Assembly (NCBI GenBank): GCA_903861575.1
Contig: CAIOUR010000183.1
Span: 1 to 43,317, forward strand
DNA: 43,317 nt
Direction: 5' to 3'
Source of the DNA: an uncultured beta proteobacterium
GTDB lineage: Bacteria > Pseudomonadota > Gammaproteobacteria > Burkholderiales > Burkholderiaceae_C
The notes below the pieces were generated by a model, which searched no databases, was not told the DNA's origin, and worked only from the letters and a program-made list of their open reading frames with translations. Position 1 is the stretch's first letter. Every line of letters starts with the position of its first letter. The position numbers and the translations under genes were made by a program. Below, one piece after another: positions 8,455 through 16,307 of the stretch.

Positions 8455-9858
8455 GTGGCAACTGACAATTTGGCTAGCCCCCCGCCCCCCGTGGACGTGG
8501 TCATTATGGCGGCGGGTAAGGGCACCCGCATGATGAGCAGCCTACCCAAGGTCCTGCACCGCCTGGCCGGACTCCCCTTGATTTCCCATGTGCTGCACAC
8601 CGCGCGCAGCTTGCAGGCCCGCAACACGGTTGTGATCACAGGCCACGGTGCGGACGCGGTAGAGGCTGCAATCGGCGGCTCCGGTTTGCAGTTCGCACGG
8701 CAAATGCCCCAATTGGGCACCGGTCATGCCGTGCAACAGGCAGTACCGCTGTTGGCAGGTGATGGCGTGGTGCTCGTACTGTCAGGCGATGTACCCCTGA
8801 TTCACGCAGACACGCTGCGCGCATTGGTGGCGGCCTGCGCCGGGCAGCGGCTGGCTTTGCTCACCATCCAGCTCAACGACCCGACCGGTTACGGGCGTGT
8901 TGTACGCCAGAGCGACGCGGTACGGGCCATCGTGGAACACAAAGACGCCAGCGATGCGCAGCGCACTATTACCGAGGTTTACAGCGGCATCATGGCGGCC
9001 CCGGCGCACGCGCTCAAAGGCTGGCTGGCGCGGCTGCACAGCCGCAATGCGCAAGGCGAGTTCTACCTGACCGATGTGGTGGGCATGGCCGTGGCCGACG
9101 GCATGGACGTTGTGGCGCACACCATCGCCGACGCGCTGCAAGTGGCCGGCGTCAACAGCCCTGCGCAACTGGCCGAGCTGGAGCGCGCGCACCAGTTGCG
9201 CACCGCGCAGGCGCTCATGGAACGCGGCGTGCGGCTGCAAGACCCGGCGCGGCTGGATGTGCGCGGCACGCTGGAATGCGGCAGCGACGTGGAAATTGAT
9301 GTGAACTGTGTCTTTGAGGGCCGGGTGCAACTGGGCGATGGGGTGAAGATCGGCCCCAACTGCGTCATTGCCGATTGCGCCATTGAACGCGGCGCGGTGA
9401 TCCAAGCCTTTACCCACATTGACGGCGAAAAGGCGGGCGTCACGGTCGGCGAGAACGCGCGGGTCGGTCCGTTTGCGCGGCTGCGACCGGGGGCGCGGCT
9501 TGGGCCTGAGGTGCACATCGGCAATTTTGTGGAAGTAAAAAACGCCACGCTGGCGGCTGGCTCAAAAGCCAACCACCTGGCGTATGTGGGCGACGCGAGC
9601 GTGGGCGAACGCGTCAACTTCGGCGCAGGCAGCATCACCGCCAATTACGACGGCGTCAACAAGCACCGCACCGTGATTGAGGCCGACGTGCAAGTCGGCA
9701 GCAACTGCGTGCTGGTCGCCCCCGTCACCCTGGGCGCGGGCAGCACCATTGGCGGCGGCTCCACGATCACCAAAGACACGCCTGCAGGCGCGCTGACGGT
9801 GGCGCGCGGCAAACAAGTCAGCGTGGCGGGGTGGAAGCGGCCAGCAAAACAGTCGTAG
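8455..9858 (+). CDS. glmU: Bifunctional GlcNAc-1-P uridylyltransferase / GlcN-1-P acetyltransferase
   Basis: It catalyses the last two steps to UDP-GlcNAc, precursor of peptidoglycan and LPS. The N-terminal pyrophosphorylase domain shows [28 protein letters not shown] and [12 protein letters not shown]. The C-terminal left-handed beta-helix acetyltransferase shows hexapeptide repeats and [17 protein letters not shown]. The start GTG at 8455 (467 residues, near the usual ~456) is chosen: AGG lies seven bases upstream, and it leaves a short tail before [10 protein letters not shown]. An ATG at 8398 would add an unusual Pro/Lys-rich tail and overlap the divergent lipoprotein. GlmS, which supplies the pathway, is encoded 1.35 kb downstream. 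Confidence 0.95.
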   Translation: MATDNLASPPPPVDVVIMAAGKGTRMMSSLPKVLHRLAGLPLISHVLHTARSLQARNTVVITGHGADAVEAAIGGSGLQFARQMPQLGTGHAVQQAVPLLAGDGVVLVLSGDVPLIHADTLRALVAACAGQRLALLTIQLNDPTGYGRVVRQSDAVRAIVEHKDASDAQRTITEVYSGIMAAPAHALKGWLARLHSRNAQGEFYLTDVVGMAVADGMDVVAHTIADALQVAGVNSPAQLAELERAHQLRTAQALMERGVRLQDPARLDVRGTLECGSDVEIDVNCVFEGRVQLGDGVKIGPNCVIADCAIERGAVIQAFTHIDGEKAGVTVGENARVGPFARLRPGARLGPEVHIGNFVEVKNATLAAGSKANHLAYVGDASVGERVNFGAGSITANYDGVNKHRTVIEADVQVGSNCVLVAPVTLGAGSTIGGGSTITKDTPAGALTVARGKQVSVAGWKRPAKQS

Positions 9859-9902
9859 CCCTCAAACGAGCGAATCGTTCGATTAGCGCGTTTGGCACGG
9901 TG

Positions 9903-9926
9903 TGCATGGTACATTCTTACCATGCA
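9903..9926. promoter_or_regulatory. Palindromic operator over the toxin-antitoxin start codon
   Basis: A perfect 9-bp inverted repeat, TGCATGGTA (9903-9911) and TACCATGCA (9918-9926), with a 6-base centre. The left arm overlaps an extended -10 element (TG at 9907-9908, then TACATT at 9910-9915), and the right arm contains the antitoxin ATG at 9922. This is the arrangement expected for an autoregulatory site bound by a Phd/YefM-type antitoxin. The predicted start of transcription falls at or next to the ATG, so the mRNA may be leaderless. Confidence 0.6.
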
Positions 9927-10173
9927 AACCTTTTCCGCCAACGAAGCCAAAACCCAGTTCGGCCAATTTATTGATCTGGCCCAGCGCGAGCCGGTACGGG
10001 TCATGCGGCGCGACCGGGTGGTGGGCGTGATGGTCTCGGCGCGCGACTACGAAGCCATGCGCGCGTTTTACGCCAACCGCCTGCAACACACGCTGGCCCA
10101 GACCGCGCAAACAGCCCAAGACGCCGGCTTGACGCCCGAATTGCTCGACGAACTGCTGCGTGACGAATCTTGA
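9922..10173 (+). CDS. Type II antitoxin, Phd/YefM family
   Basis: An 83-residue protein starting MQTFSANEAKTQFGQFIDLAQ, the typical Phd/YefM N-terminal fold that binds operator DNA. EPVRVMRRDRVVGVMVSARDYEAM continues the family pattern (repressor strand, then SxxDYE). The C-terminal tail (about residues 55-83), ending in LTPELLDELLRDES, should wrap and inhibit the toxin. ATG at 9922 is chosen over TTG at 9892 because it opens the conserved N-terminus and sits in the palindromic operator. It has no Shine-Dalgarno sequence. The PIN toxin gene overlaps its 3' end by 14 bases, so the two are translationally coupled with the antitoxin first. Confidence 0.88.
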   Translation: MQTFSANEAKTQFGQFIDLAQREPVRVMRRDRVVGVMVSARDYEAMRAFYANRLQHTLAQTAQTAQDAGLTPELLDELLRDES

Positions 10174-10576
10174 ATGGGTAATTGACACCAACGTGTTGAT
10201 CAGCGCCGCGCTGACGGCGCGCGGTGCGCCCGCCCGACTGGTGCAGCGGGTGTTGGAACACGGCATGCTGGTTTTTTCACAGCCGACATTTGACGAGCTG
10301 AAAACCCGGCTCTACCGCCCCAAATTCGATCGCTACATCAGCCTGGAATTACGCGAAGCCGTGTTACACGACCTGAGCGCCGCCGCACGCTGGGTCGAGA
10401 TTGGCGAGCCCGCCCGCTACTGCCGGGACCGCAGCGACGATATGTTCATCGAAACTGCGCTGGCGGCGCGGGCGGGTATCGTGGTTAGCGGAGATCAGGA
10501 TTTGCTGCAAGCCCCACCGGTAGAGGGCTTGCGTATCTTGAACCCGGAGCAGGCGCTGGCGGAGCTGCTGGCCTGA
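10160..10576 (+). CDS. PIN-domain toxin (putative toxin-antitoxin endoribonuclease)
   Basis: A 138-residue PIN-domain protein of the type paired with Phd-like antitoxins (COG1569-like). Acidic residues expected to bind Mg are visible: Asp9 in WVIDTNVLIS, Glu46 in FDELKTRL, Asp93/94 in RSDDMFIETA and Asp112/114 in VSGDQDLL. The catalytic set therefore looks intact. It would cut RNA when freed from the antitoxin; the RNA target cannot be read from sequence. The start is GTG at 10160, inside the last codons of the antitoxin (14-base overlap), which favours coupled synthesis. The pair lies between glmU and an Lrp-like gene, with no flanking repeats that would show recent insertion. Confidence 0.87.
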   Translation: MTNLEWVIDTNVLISAALTARGAPARLVQRVLEHGMLVFSQPTFDELKTRLYRPKFDRYISLELREAVLHDLSAAARWVEIGEPARYCRDRSDDMFIETALAARAGIVVSGDQDLLQAPPVEGLRILNPEQALAELLA

Positions 10577-10589
10577 GGCGCGACAAGCA

Positions 10590-11075
10590 TCAAGCCCGCA
10601 GTGGAACCGTGGTGCTGAACTTGGCCCGCTTCAGGCTGAAAAATGCCTTCACGTTGCGCACATTGGCGTTCTGGGTCAGCAGGCGCTGGGTGGTGGCCAA
10701 GTAGTCTGGCATGTCCCGGGCCTGGATCACCAAGACGAAGTCCGGGCCGGGCGATACACGCCAGCATTGCTGAACCGGGTCCTCGGCAACAGCGCGTGCC
10801 TCAAACGCATCCAGATGCTCCGCGCCTTGCGCATCCATCGTGACTTCGACCAGGGCCGTGAGGCCATGGCCGAAGGCTGCGGACAGACGGTCCACAGAGA
10901 GGTGCGCCACTTGCCGCTCAATCCACCCGGCATCGACCAGACGCTTGACCCTGCGCAAGCAGGTGGGGGGCGAAATGTGAACCAACTCAGCCAAGGCCAG
11001 GTTGCTGCGTGATGCGTCGCGCTGCAAGGCGTCCAGCAATTGGATATCGATTAAGTCGAGTTCAATTTGTTCCAT
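10590..11075 (-). CDS. Lrp/AsnC family transcriptional regulator
   Basis: A 161-residue protein. The N-terminal winged helix-turn-helix (LDLIDIQLLDALQRDASRSN, then LAELVHISPPTCLRRVKRL) is classic Lrp/AsnC. The C-terminal RAM domain (about residues 70-155) includes GHGLTALVEVTM, GPDFVLVIQARDMPDYLA and a terminal segment ending in VKAFFSLKRAKF. Such proteins usually sense an amino acid; the ligand here is unknown. It is transcribed away from glmS, and the very AT-rich gap between them (11076-11208) is the likely autoregulatory region. It converges with the PIN toxin gene, with 13 bases between them. Confidence 0.9.
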   Translation of the reverse strand: MEQIELDLIDIQLLDALQRDASRSNLALAELVHISPPTCLRRVKRLVDAGWIERQVAHLSVDRLSAAFGHGLTALVEVTMDAQGAEHLDAFEARAVAEDPVQQCWRVSPGPDFVLVIQARDMPDYLATTQRLLTQNANVRNVKAFFSLKRAKFSTTVPLRA

Positions 11076-11208
11076 AAAAATCAGATAATCGTTATTTAAT
11101 TTCTTAAATGATATTAATTGAAATTATATTTCTTATATATCGTAATATTATTCATTAATTTTTCATCAAAGCTTTTAGCATCTCCTCCATCTGATCCAAG
11201 GAGAAGCT
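11076..11208. promoter_or_regulatory. AT-rich divergent promoter region between the Lrp-like gene and glmS
   Basis: About 100 bases are roughly four-fifths A+T, in sharp contrast with the GC-rich surroundings. GAAATTATATTTC (11120-11132) is a perfect inverted repeat (5-bp arms, 3-base centre). Candidate -35 TTGAAA (11118-11123) and -10 TAATAT (11143-11148) towards glmS are 19 bases apart, longer than ideal. The glmS ribosome site AAGGAG lies just before ATG 11209. Sites for the adjacent Lrp-type regulator are likely here but not proven. Confidence 0.45.
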
Positions 11209-13077
11209 ATGTGCGGCATCGTAGGCGGGGTTTCCACCCGCAACATCGTCCCTGTGCTGGTGCAGGGTTTGCAGCGGCTGGAGTACCGGGGCTATGACTC
11301 CTGCGGCGTGGCGGTCCACACCGGCAGCCTGGGTACGCAGGGCGGTGGTTTGCAACGCGCCCGCAGCACGGCCCGCGTCGCGGAGCTGATGGAGCAGGTC
11401 CACAGCGGGCACATGCAGGGCGGCACGGGCATTGCCCACACGCGCTGGGCCACGCACGGCGCGCCGGTGGTGCACAACGCCCACCCGCATTTCAGCCACG
11501 GCACGGGCGCTCCCGGCAACACACCGGGGCGGGTCGCGTTGGTGCACAACGGCATCATCGAAAACCACGACGAACTGCGCACCGCACTCCAGACGCGCGG
11601 CTATGTGTTCCAAAGCCAGACCGACACCGAGGTCATCGCGCACCTGATTGACAGCCTGTACAACGGCGACCTGTTTGATGCCCTCAAGCAAGCCACCGAG
11701 CAGCTGCGCGGCGCCTATGCGCTTGCGGTGTTCCACAGAGACGAGCCGCACCGCGTGGTGGGCGCACGTGCCGGTTCGCCGCTGATTCTGGGCGTGGGCG
11801 TGTCGGACAGCGAAAACTTCCTGGCCAGCGACGCCATGGCCTTGGCGGGCGTGACCGACCAGATCGTCTACCTCGAAGAAGGCGACCACGTCGACCTGCA
11901 ACTGGGCAAATACTGGATTGAAGACGCGCAGCACAAACCAGTGAACCGCGCTGTCAAAACCGTGCAAGCGCACAGCGGCGCGGCCGAGTTGGGGCCGTAC
12001 CGCCACTACATGCAAAAAGAAATTTTTGAGCAGCCGCGCGCGATTGCCGACACCTTAGAGGGCATTGTGGGCATCACGCCCGAGCTATTTGGTGACGGCG
12101 CGTACAGCGTATTCAAGGGCGTGGAGCGCGTGCTGATTCTGGCCTGCGGCACCAGCTACCTGAGCGGCAGCGTGGCGCAATATTGGATTGAGGCCATCGC
12201 CAAACTGCCCTGCACGGTTGAGATCGCCAGCGAATACCGCTACCGCGAATCCGTGCCCGACCCAAAGACACTGGTGGTGGCCATCAGCCAGTCGGGCGAA
12301 ACCGCCGATACCCTGGCCGCCCTGCGCCACGCGCGCAGCCTGGGTATGGCGCACACGCTGGCGATTTGCAACGTCGCCACCTCGGCCATGGTGCGCGAAT
12401 GCGCGCTGGCTTATGTGACGCGGGCGGGCGTGGAAATCGGCGTCGCTTCCACCAAAGCCTTCACCACACAACTCGCAGCCCTGTTTTTGCTCACGCTGGC
12501 GCTGGCGCAAACCAAAGGACGCCTTAGCGACGCTGAAGAATCAGAGCACCTGCACGCGATGCGCCACTTACCGGCGGCGCTGCAAGCGGTGCTTGCGCTG
12601 GAGCCGCAGCTCATCGCCTGGGCGCAGGACTTTGCTTCCAAGGAAAACGCGCTGTTTCTGGGGCGCGGCGCGCATTACCCGATTGCCCAGGAAGGCGCGC
12701 TCAAACTCAAAGAGATCAGCTACATCCACGCCGAAGCCTATGCCGCAGGCGAACTCAAGCACGGGCCGCTCGCACTGGTGACCAGCGCCATGCCGGTGGT
12801 TACGGTGGCACCCCACGATGCGCTGCTGGAGAAGCTCAAGAGCAATATGCACGAAGTGCGTGCGCGTGGCGGCGTCTTGTACGTGCTGGCCGATGCGGAC
12901 ACCCAAATCCAAAGCAGCGAAGGCGTGCACGTGATCCGCATGCCCGAGCACTACGGCGTGCTATCGCCCATCCTGCACGTGGTGCCGCTGCAGTTACTGG
13001 CTTATCACACGGCCTGCGCACGGGGCACGGATGTGGACAAGCCGCGCAACTTAGCGAAATCGGTCACGGTGGAGTAG
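11209..13077 (+). CDS. glmS: Glutamine--fructose-6-phosphate aminotransferase (isomerizing)
   Basis: It makes glucosamine-6-phosphate from fructose-6-phosphate and glutamine, the first committed step to UDP-GlcNAc. The 622-residue protein starts MCGIVGGV; Cys2, exposed after Met removal, is the glutaminase nucleophile. The N-terminal Ntn-type domain shows [27 protein letters not shown] and [12 protein letters not shown]. Two SIS sugar-isomerase domains follow, with [42 protein letters not shown] and [21 protein letters not shown]. It ends AKSVTVE, the usual C-terminus. AAGGAG lies six bases before ATG. No glmS ribozyme is expected in this lineage and none was recognised upstream. Transcription probably starts in the AT-rich gap shared with the Lrp-like gene. 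Confidence 0.96.
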   Translation: MCGIVGGVSTRNIVPVLVQGLQRLEYRGYDSCGVAVHTGSLGTQGGGLQRARSTARVAELMEQVHSGHMQGGTGIAHTRWATHGAPVVHNAHPHFSHGTGAPGNTPGRVALVHNGIIENHDELRTALQTRGYVFQSQTDTEVIAHLIDSLYNGDLFDALKQATEQLRGAYALAVFHRDEPHRVVGARAGSPLILGVGVSDSENFLASDAMALAGVTDQIVYLEEGDHVDLQLGKYWIEDAQHKPVNRAVKTVQAHSGAAELGPYRHYMQKEIFEQPRAIADTLEGIVGITPELFGDGAYSVFKGVERVLILACGTSYLSGSVAQYWIEAIAKLPCTVEIASEYRYRESVPDPKTLVVAISQSGETADTLAALRHARSLGMAHTLAICNVATSAMVRECALAYVTRAGVEIGVASTKAFTTQLAALFLLTLALAQTKGRLSDAEESEHLHAMRHLPAALQAVLALEPQLIAWAQDFASKENALFLGRGAHYPIAQEGALKLKEISYIHAEAYAAGELKHGPLALVTSAMPVVTVAPHDALLEKLKSNMHEVRARGGVLYVLADADTQIQSSEGVHVIRMPEHYGVLSPILHVVPLQLLAYHTACARGTDVDKPRNLAKSVTVE

Positions 13078-13127
13078 CGCAGCGCGGAGGTAACTGGCGC
13101 GCCAACTGAGCCCCCTAGAATGGACCA

Positions 13128-13505
13128 ATGCCAACCAGTACCACGCAAAAATTCGCCCTAGGCTTGGGCCTTGCCATCGCCGCTCTCACCACTGCATTCG
13201 CTCTGTATGTCTACATCGCCATGACATGGAGCTACTCGGAAGGCGAGCGCGCTGGTTTTTTACAAAAGATTTCCAAAAAAGGCTGGATTTGTAAAACCTG
13301 GGAGGGTGAACTGTCACTGGTTGCCATGCCCGGGGCTGCGCCCGAAAAGTTCTTGTTCACGGTTCGGGATGAAACCGTGGCAGCCCAAATCAACGCCGCA
13401 GCAGGCAAACGCGTGACGCTGGCGTATGAGCAGCACAAGGGCTTGCCCACCTCGTGCTTAGGCGACACCGATTATTTTGTAGTGGGCGTGCGAGAGATCG
13501 AGTGA
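13128..13505 (+). CDS. Small membrane-anchored protein of unknown function
   Basis: A 125-residue protein with one N-terminal transmembrane helix (about residues 8-32) followed by a soluble, presumably periplasmic part. It contains SEGERAGFLQKISKKGWICKTWEGEL and, near the end, GLPTSCLGDTDYFVVGV; the two cysteines could form a disulfide. I recognise this as a conserved hypothetical type seen in proteobacteria but know no function. It lies 50 bases after glmS on the same strand and could be co-transcribed. No strong ribosome site precedes the ATG. Confidence 0.7.
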   Translation: MPTSTTQKFALGLGLAIAALTTAFALYVYIAMTWSYSEGERAGFLQKISKKGWICKTWEGELSLVAMPGAAPEKFLFTVRDETVAAQINAAAGKRVTLAYEQHKGLPTSCLGDTDYFVVGVREIE

Positions 13506-13526
13506 GGCGCGCGCCGGGTAACGTAG

Positions 13527-15077
13527 TCAATTGATCTTCTTCTCGCGCCCCTGCCAGTAGGGCTCGCGCAATTTGAATTTCTGTAGTTTGCCGGTGGCAG
13601 TACGGGCCAAGCTGCTGCGAAACTCCACCCGTTTGGGACACTTGTACCCCGCCAGCTTCGTGCGGGTGTAAGCAATCACATCGGCTTCAGTCAGCGTGGC
13701 ACCAGGTGCCAATACCACCAACGCCATGACCAGCTCGCCCCATTTTTCGTCCGGCACACCAATCACCGCCACCTCGTCGATCTGCGGGTGACTGAAGATC
13801 GCGTCCTCAACTTCAATAGAAGAGACGTTCTCTCCGCCGGTGATGATCACGTCCTTCTTGCGGTCGGCAATCGTCAGGCAGGACTGTGCGTCCAGCGTGC
13901 CACCGTCGCCGGTGTGGAACCAGGTGCGCTGATCTGCACCGGTGCGAATCGCGGCGGCGCTCTCATCGGGCTGTTCCCAGTAACCATGCATCACCACATT
14001 GCCGCGCACCAGAACCTCCTGGTCGTGCGCCGTGGTGATCTCCACGCCGATGGCGGGAACGCCGGCACGACCCAGGCGCTGCGCTCGCTCGGTGGGTGTC
14101 AGGGCGTCGTATTCGAGGCTGGCGCGGTTCACCGTGAGCAGCGGCGCGGTTTCGGTGAGGCCGTAAATCTGGATGAACTCCCACCCCAGCTCAGACTCCA
14201 CCCGCTCGATCGTGCGTGTCGGCGGCGGCGCACCGGCCACCACCACCCGCAGCTGTCCGTTACCCGGAATGGGGCCATCCCAGGACTGCGCAGCTTCCAG
14301 CACCATATTGAGAACCGCTGGTGCGCCCGCCATCAGGGTCACACCATGCTCAGCGATACGGCGCAGGATTTCCGCGCCATCAATTTTGCGCACGATGATG
14401 TGCTTGCCGCCCATGCCCGTCACCGCATAGGTCAGGCCCCAGCCGTTGCAATGGAACTGCGGCAGCGTGTGCAGATACACATCGCGGTCGCTCACGCCCA
14501 GATGCCAGCCCATGGTGGCTGCGTTGATCCATAAATTGCGGTGGGTCAGCTGCACCCCCTTGGGCCGCGCCGTGGTGCCGCTGGTGTAGTTGATGGTGGC
14601 CGTGGCGTCCTCGTCCGGCTCCCAGGGCTGTGGCTGAAGGTCATAGCGCAAAAGCTGCGCGTCGGACTGCGCGCCGATAAGGAATTTATGTTCGCAGCGC
14701 ACACCGGATAGCGCCGCCTCGAGCTCCGGATCAATCAGCAAGACACGCGCACCGCAGTGGTCCACGATGTACTGCACCTCTTCAGCCACCAGCCGGAAAT
14801 TGATGGGCACCAGAATGCGACCCCAACCGCTGACACCAAAAAATGCGGTCAACAGGCGCGCTGCGTTGTGGCTGACCATGGCCACGCGCTCACCCACCCC
14901 GATTCCCAGCGCATCCAGGCCCGCCGCCTGCGCGGTGGCGCGTACCATCATGTCGCCGTACGTTAGCGTGCCCCAACTGGCTGCCGGCTGCAGCGGCTCA
15001 TCCACGCAAGCGGTGCGCTGCGGATAGACCTGGCTGGCGCGGCGCAAATGGTCCGCGATGGTGAGCGCTACTTTCAT
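13527..15077 (-). CDS. AMP-forming acyl-CoA synthetase
   Basis: A 516-residue ANL-superfamily ligase that activates a carboxylic acid with ATP and CoA. Core motifs are complete: the P-loop-like TINYTSGTTARPKGVQLTH, QFHCNGWG, the A5 motif IYGLTETAPL, WFHTGDGG, and the hinge IADRKKDVIITGGENVSSIEVE. The C-terminal catalytic Lys lies in ARTATGKLQKFKL. The overall pattern is that of medium/long-chain fatty acyl-CoA synthetases, but the substrate cannot be read. The start ATG 15077 has GGAG seven bases upstream. It follows the MFS gene by 42 bases and may be the last gene of a prfC-MFS-acyl-CoA synthetase transcript. It converges with the small membrane protein gene at 13128. Confidence 0.9.
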   Translation of the reverse strand: MKVALTIADHLRRASQVYPQRTACVDEPLQPAASWGTLTYGDMMVRATAQAAGLDALGIGVGERVAMVSHNAARLLTAFFGVSGWGRILVPINFRLVAEEVQYIVDHCGARVLLIDPELEAALSGVRCEHKFLIGAQSDAQLLRYDLQPQPWEPDEDATATINYTSGTTARPKGVQLTHRNLWINAATMGWHLGVSDRDVYLHTLPQFHCNGWGLTYAVTGMGGKHIIVRKIDGAEILRRIAEHGVTLMAGAPAVLNMVLEAAQSWDGPIPGNGQLRVVVAGAPPPTRTIERVESELGWEFIQIYGLTETAPLLTVNRASLEYDALTPTERAQRLGRAGVPAIGVEITTAHDQEVLVRGNVVMHGYWEQPDESAAAIRTGADQRTWFHTGDGGTLDAQSCLTIADRKKDVIITGGENVSSIEVEDAIFSHPQIDEVAVIGVPDEKWGELVMALVVLAPGATLTEADVIAYTRTKLAGYKCPKRVEFRSSLARTATGKLQKFKLREPYWQGREKKIN

Positions 15078-15119
15078 GCGAAATCTCCGTCTTGTTAAGC
15101 GTGGCTGAAGCCGCCTCTT

Positions 15120-16304
15120 CTATGAAATTGTAGGCCTGCCCTGGTCTGGCAATCCGCTGCGCCATAGAACCCACAGGCCCAGTAATGCAACCGCAAGCAG
15201 GACACCCGGGAACAACAGCGAAGGCGACCAATCCAATAAAGCCCCCGCGCATGACGATGCGACCAAGGCACCTAAGGTGTAGGTCAGTACCAATACCGAG
15301 GTGCTGTTCACCAGGGTGATGCCCCGCTCGCGGCTGCCAATGTCGAGCATGGTCAGCGTATAGAGCGTCCCTCCCGCTGCGCCCCACACCAGAGCAATAG
15401 GCCACAACAACGCCGGCCAAGTCGGTACAACAAAGCCGGCCGCTGCCGCAACAGCCAACATGGCTACCAGGCACAACATAAAGCGGCGCCGTCCGCGCGC
15501 GGGGTCGACAAAGCGATCGGCCACCATGCCCGCTGGGATGGCACACACCGTGCCGCCAGCGCCGCTGACTGATAGCAGCAAGGCTGCAGCACCGGTCGCC
15601 AGGCCCAGGCTTAATCCGTACAGGGGCAAAACCGAGCCCAGCCCCAACTCAAAAAAACCCGCGACAAAGCCGGCCAACATCACCACAGGATGCGCTGCAA
15701 TGGCATGCCACAAACCGTGCAAGCCGACGCGCGCGCTTTCAACGTCATGCGCCACCGGTGTCCGCGGGATCAGAAAAGTCCAGCAGAATCCGAGAATCAA
15801 CATTACCAACACAGCCCACAAACCATGCGGGCTGTCTACCCCCATCCAAGCGACCAGCGCAGGGCCGATCACCATGGTCAGCCCGATCAGGGTGGCGTAC
15901 GCACCGATGAGTCGCCCGCGTTGTTGCGCAGGTGCAAATTCTGCAATGAACGATTCCGCGAGCACCCAGCGCAAACCCCCGGCCATGCTGGCTAGCAGCT
16001 CCAACACAAACCAGACCGCCAGGCTGCGGGTGACCAAAAATCCGCATACCGTGAACAAGGGGAGTCCGGAGGCCAGCCACAATGCGCGCCGCCGCCCGAG
16101 CCAGCGCACCAAGCCGGAAGCAAAAGGGGTGATGATGAAAATACCCAGCCAGGTGGTTGCTGCAAACAGACCGGCCACGGTGTTGGACACACCGGCTTGC
16201 TTGAGCATCAAAAGCAGCAGCGGTGAGAGCATAAAAATGCCCACCAACTGGAACAAGGTGGAGCCGAATACCGCCAGCAAGCCCCGTTGTGACGGCTGTC
16301 CCAC
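15120..16304 (-). CDS. MFS transporter
   Basis: A 394-residue protein with about 12 hydrophobic helices and two homologous halves. Loop motif-A-like stretches occur in both halves: SGLVRWLGRRRALW after helix 2, and GMVADRFVDPARGRRRF at the matching place in the C-terminal half. The pattern resembles YcaD-like members of the major facilitator superfamily; the substrate is unknown. The start is GTG at 16304, three bases after the prfC stop codon, with AGG just upstream inside the prfC end. Translation is therefore probably coupled to prfC. Confidence 0.87.
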   Translation of the reverse strand: MGQPSQRGLLAVFGSTLFQLVGIFMLSPLLLLMLKQAGVSNTVAGLFAATTWLGIFIITPFASGLVRWLGRRRALWLASGLPLFTVCGFLVTRSLAVWFVLELLASMAGGLRWVLAESFIAEFAPAQQRGRLIGAYATLIGLTMVIGPALVAWMGVDSPHGLWAVLVMLILGFCWTFLIPRTPVAHDVESARVGLHGLWHAIAAHPVVMLAGFVAGFFELGLGSVLPLYGLSLGLATGAAALLLSVSGAGGTVCAIPAGMVADRFVDPARGRRRFMLCLVAMLAVAAAAGFVVPTWPALLWPIALVWGAAGGTLYTLTMLDIGSRERGITLVNSTSVLVLTYTLGALVASSCAGALLDWSPSLLFPGVLLAVALLGLWVLWRSGLPDQGRPTIS

Positions 16305-16307
16305 CGC

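Noticed and set aside
9892-9915. Classic -35/-10 promoter TTGGCA...TACATT for the antitoxin
   Set aside because: The spacer is only 12 bases; the extended -10 (TGGTACATT) is the better reading.
11076-11208. glmS ribozyme
   Set aside because: Known from Firmicutes and relatives; the gap is too short and AT-rich, and no ribozyme core was recognised.
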